From positions 9,133-14,328 of the forward strand of contig PMHN01000332.1 of the NCBI GenBank assembly GCA_003156695.1: a DNA stretch of 5,196 bases. Reading direction: 5' to 3'. Both the position numbers and the translations under genes were made by a program. Below the pieces are notes generated by a model that was not told where the DNA came from, ran no database searches, and worked only from the letters and a program-made list of their open reading frames with translations. Of this stretch, positions 4,349 to 5,196 are shown piece after piece (position 1 is the first letter of the stretch; every line of letters begins with the position of its first letter). Source of the DNA: Gammaproteobacteria bacterium. GTDB taxonomy: Bacteria; Pseudomonadota; Gammaproteobacteria; Steroidobacterales; Steroidobacteraceae.

Positions 4349-5196
4349 TCAGCCGTGCCTGACGGTGTGGACGCGCAGCTTCTGCCCCGCGTGGATCGAG
4401 CTGTGCGCCCCCAGGCCGTTCCAGGCGCGCAGCTGCGGCACGCTGCATTGGAACTGCTGGGCGATCTCGACCATGGTGTCGCCCTGGCGCACGGTGTAGA
4501 AGACTCGCCGCCCGCTGCGTGCGTGGCCGGAATCGCCCGCGCCATCGCCCGCAAGACGGATGCGCTGCCCGGCGCGCAGCGTATCCCCCGGATGCAAGCC
4601 GTTCATCATCGCCAGCGTATCCACGTTCATGCCATGGCGGCGGGCGATGGCCCACAGCGAATCTCCGCGCCGCACGATCTGCACGTGCGGCCGGCGCGCC
4701 GCGCGGTCGCGCCCGTCGATGCGGGCCGCTGCCAACACCACCTTGGCCGGCAGCTCAGGCACCGCGCTCGGAACCCTCAGGTCCATCCCCACGGTGAGCC
4801 GGCCGATCGGAAAATCGTTGAGCTCGCGGATCACATTGACAGTGGTGTGGAACTGGGCGGCCACCGAGGCGACCGAATCGCCGGGATTGACACTGTAGTG
4901 TGTCGCGCCCAGGCGCTGGTCGGCGCTCAACTGAGCGACGCTCGTCGCGAATACATCCGCCGAGTCCACCGGCAGCAGCAGGAAGTGCGGGCCGGATGGA
5001 TCTGTCGCCCAGCGATGGAACGCCGGATTCAACTCGTAGAGTTCGTCGGGGCTGACATTGGCGATCTGCCCGGCAATCTTCAGGTTGACCTGTCCCAGCG
5101 TCGCGACGCGCGCGAAGTACGGCTGATTGGGAATGGGACTCATGGACAGCCCATAAGCGCCCGGGTCGCGCACCAGGCGTTTCATCGCCAGCAGCT
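4349..5196 (-). CDS. mltD: MltD-type membrane-bound lytic murein transglycosylase D, C-terminal part (5' end beyond window)
   Basis: The reading frame enters from the right edge and gives 281 residues to a TGA at 4351-4349. The first part (LLAMKRLVRDPGAYG, then SPIPNQPYFARV) is the linker that follows the SLT catalytic domain in MltD. Next come SPDELYELNPAFHRWATDP and GPHFLLLPVD, also typical of MltD. Three LysM repeats close the protein, at about 4772-4900 (HYSVNPGDSVASVAAQF...), 4553-4684 (QIVRRGDSLWAIARRHG...) and 4370-4501 (FYTVRQGDTMVEIAQQF...). LysM repeats bind the GlcNAc-containing glycan strands of peptidoglycan, while the SLT domain (not in this window) cleaves between MurNAc and GlcNAc to form anhydro ends. 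The enzyme is usually an outer-membrane lipoprotein, but that signal would lie outside the window. E. coli MltD has, as I recall, fewer LysM repeats. The internal ATG at 5185 is not a start, because the frame is open and family-like upstream of it. fabI follows 60 bases downstream, probably on the same transcript. Confidence 0.92.
   Translation of the reverse strand, partial: LLAMKRLVRDPGAYGLSMSPIPNQPYFARVATLGQVNLKIAGQIANVSPDELYELNPAFHRWATDPSGPHFLLLPVDSADVFATSVAQLSADQRLGATHYSVNPGDSVASVAAQFHTTVNVIRELNDFPIGRLTVGMDLRVPSAVPELPAKVVLAAARIDGRDRAARRPHVQIVRRGDSLWAIARRHGMNVDTLAMMNGLHPGDTLRAGQRIRLAGDGAGDSGHARSGRRVFYTVRQGDTMVEIAQQFQCSVPQLRAWNGLGAHSSIHAGQKLRVHTVRHG
4370..4501 (-). repeat. LysM repeat 3 of MltD
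   Basis: FYTVRQGDTMVEIAQQF ... LRAWNGL ... IHAGQKLRV is the last and a well-formed LysM unit: the (Y)TV-x-x-GDT start, the central W/LN-G-L and the closing GQ-x-L-x-V are all present. It ends six residues before the stop. Confidence 0.85.
4553..4684 (-). repeat. LysM repeat 2 of MltD
   Basis: QIVRRGDSLWAIARRHG ... LAMMNGL ... LRAGQRIRL is the most canonical of the three units, with GDSLWAIA and the MNGL core. It is separated from unit 1 by an Ala/Arg-rich linker of about 29 residues. Confidence 0.85.
4772..4900 (-). repeat. LysM repeat 1 of MltD
   Basis: HYSVNPGDSVASVAAQF ... IRELNDF ... LTVGMDLRVP is a more divergent LysM unit: the GDS start and the ELN core are kept, but the closing GQ is GM. 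Confidence 0.75.

Noticed and set aside
5183..5185. ATG at 5185 as the start of a short LysM protein.
   Set aside because: The frame continues to the right edge with residues (LLA before MKRLV) typical of the MltD region after its catalytic domain, so the gene begins outside the window.

Overview
The window reads as a piece of chromosome from a high-GC gammaproteobacterium outside the Enterobacterales. Three things suggest this: the tRNA-Asp is almost identical to the enterobacterial form, the neighbourhood ppiD / fabI / mltD resembles the arrangement I remember from Pseudomonas, and a DUF2844-DUF3443 pair of the kind common in Burkholderiales and environmental gammaproteobacteria is present. 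The genus cannot be fixed from this sequence alone. There is no phage, IS element, CRISPR array or other sign of recent insertion; every stretch is accounted for by ordinary genes or short spacers.

Layout from left to right. (1) 1-1187, minus strand: a two-gene operon whose first gene is a small secreted DUF2844 protein (732-1187) and whose second is a DUF3443 lipoprotein (704 down to 1, cut by the left edge). (2) 1188-1484: a 297-base divergent spacer holding the start signals of that operon on one side and of a tRNA on the other. (3) 1485-1561, plus strand: tRNA-Asp(GTC) with encoded CCA. (4) 1595-3487, plus strand: ppiD, a membrane-anchored periplasmic peptidyl-prolyl isomerase/chaperone, starting only 33 bases after the tRNA. 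(5) 3491-4288, minus strand: fabI, enoyl-ACP reductase, meeting ppiD tail to tail with three bases between the stop codons. (6) 4349-5196, minus strand: the C-terminal part of an MltD-type lytic transglycosylase with three LysM repeats, cut by the right edge and reading towards fabI with a 60-base gap.

The right-hand genes form a cell-envelope neighbourhood: PpiD assists folding of proteins leaving the Sec translocon, FabI completes each round of fatty-acid elongation, and MltD cleaves and binds peptidoglycan. The left-hand DUF pair is the least understood part. Both products carry export signals, and the DUF3443 protein has an aspartic-protease-like Asp-Thr-X-Ser segment in which the position usually held by glycine in such motifs is glutamine. 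That pair is the best candidate here for undescribed biology; the remainder is well-known housekeeping content with a few sequence-level peculiarities.
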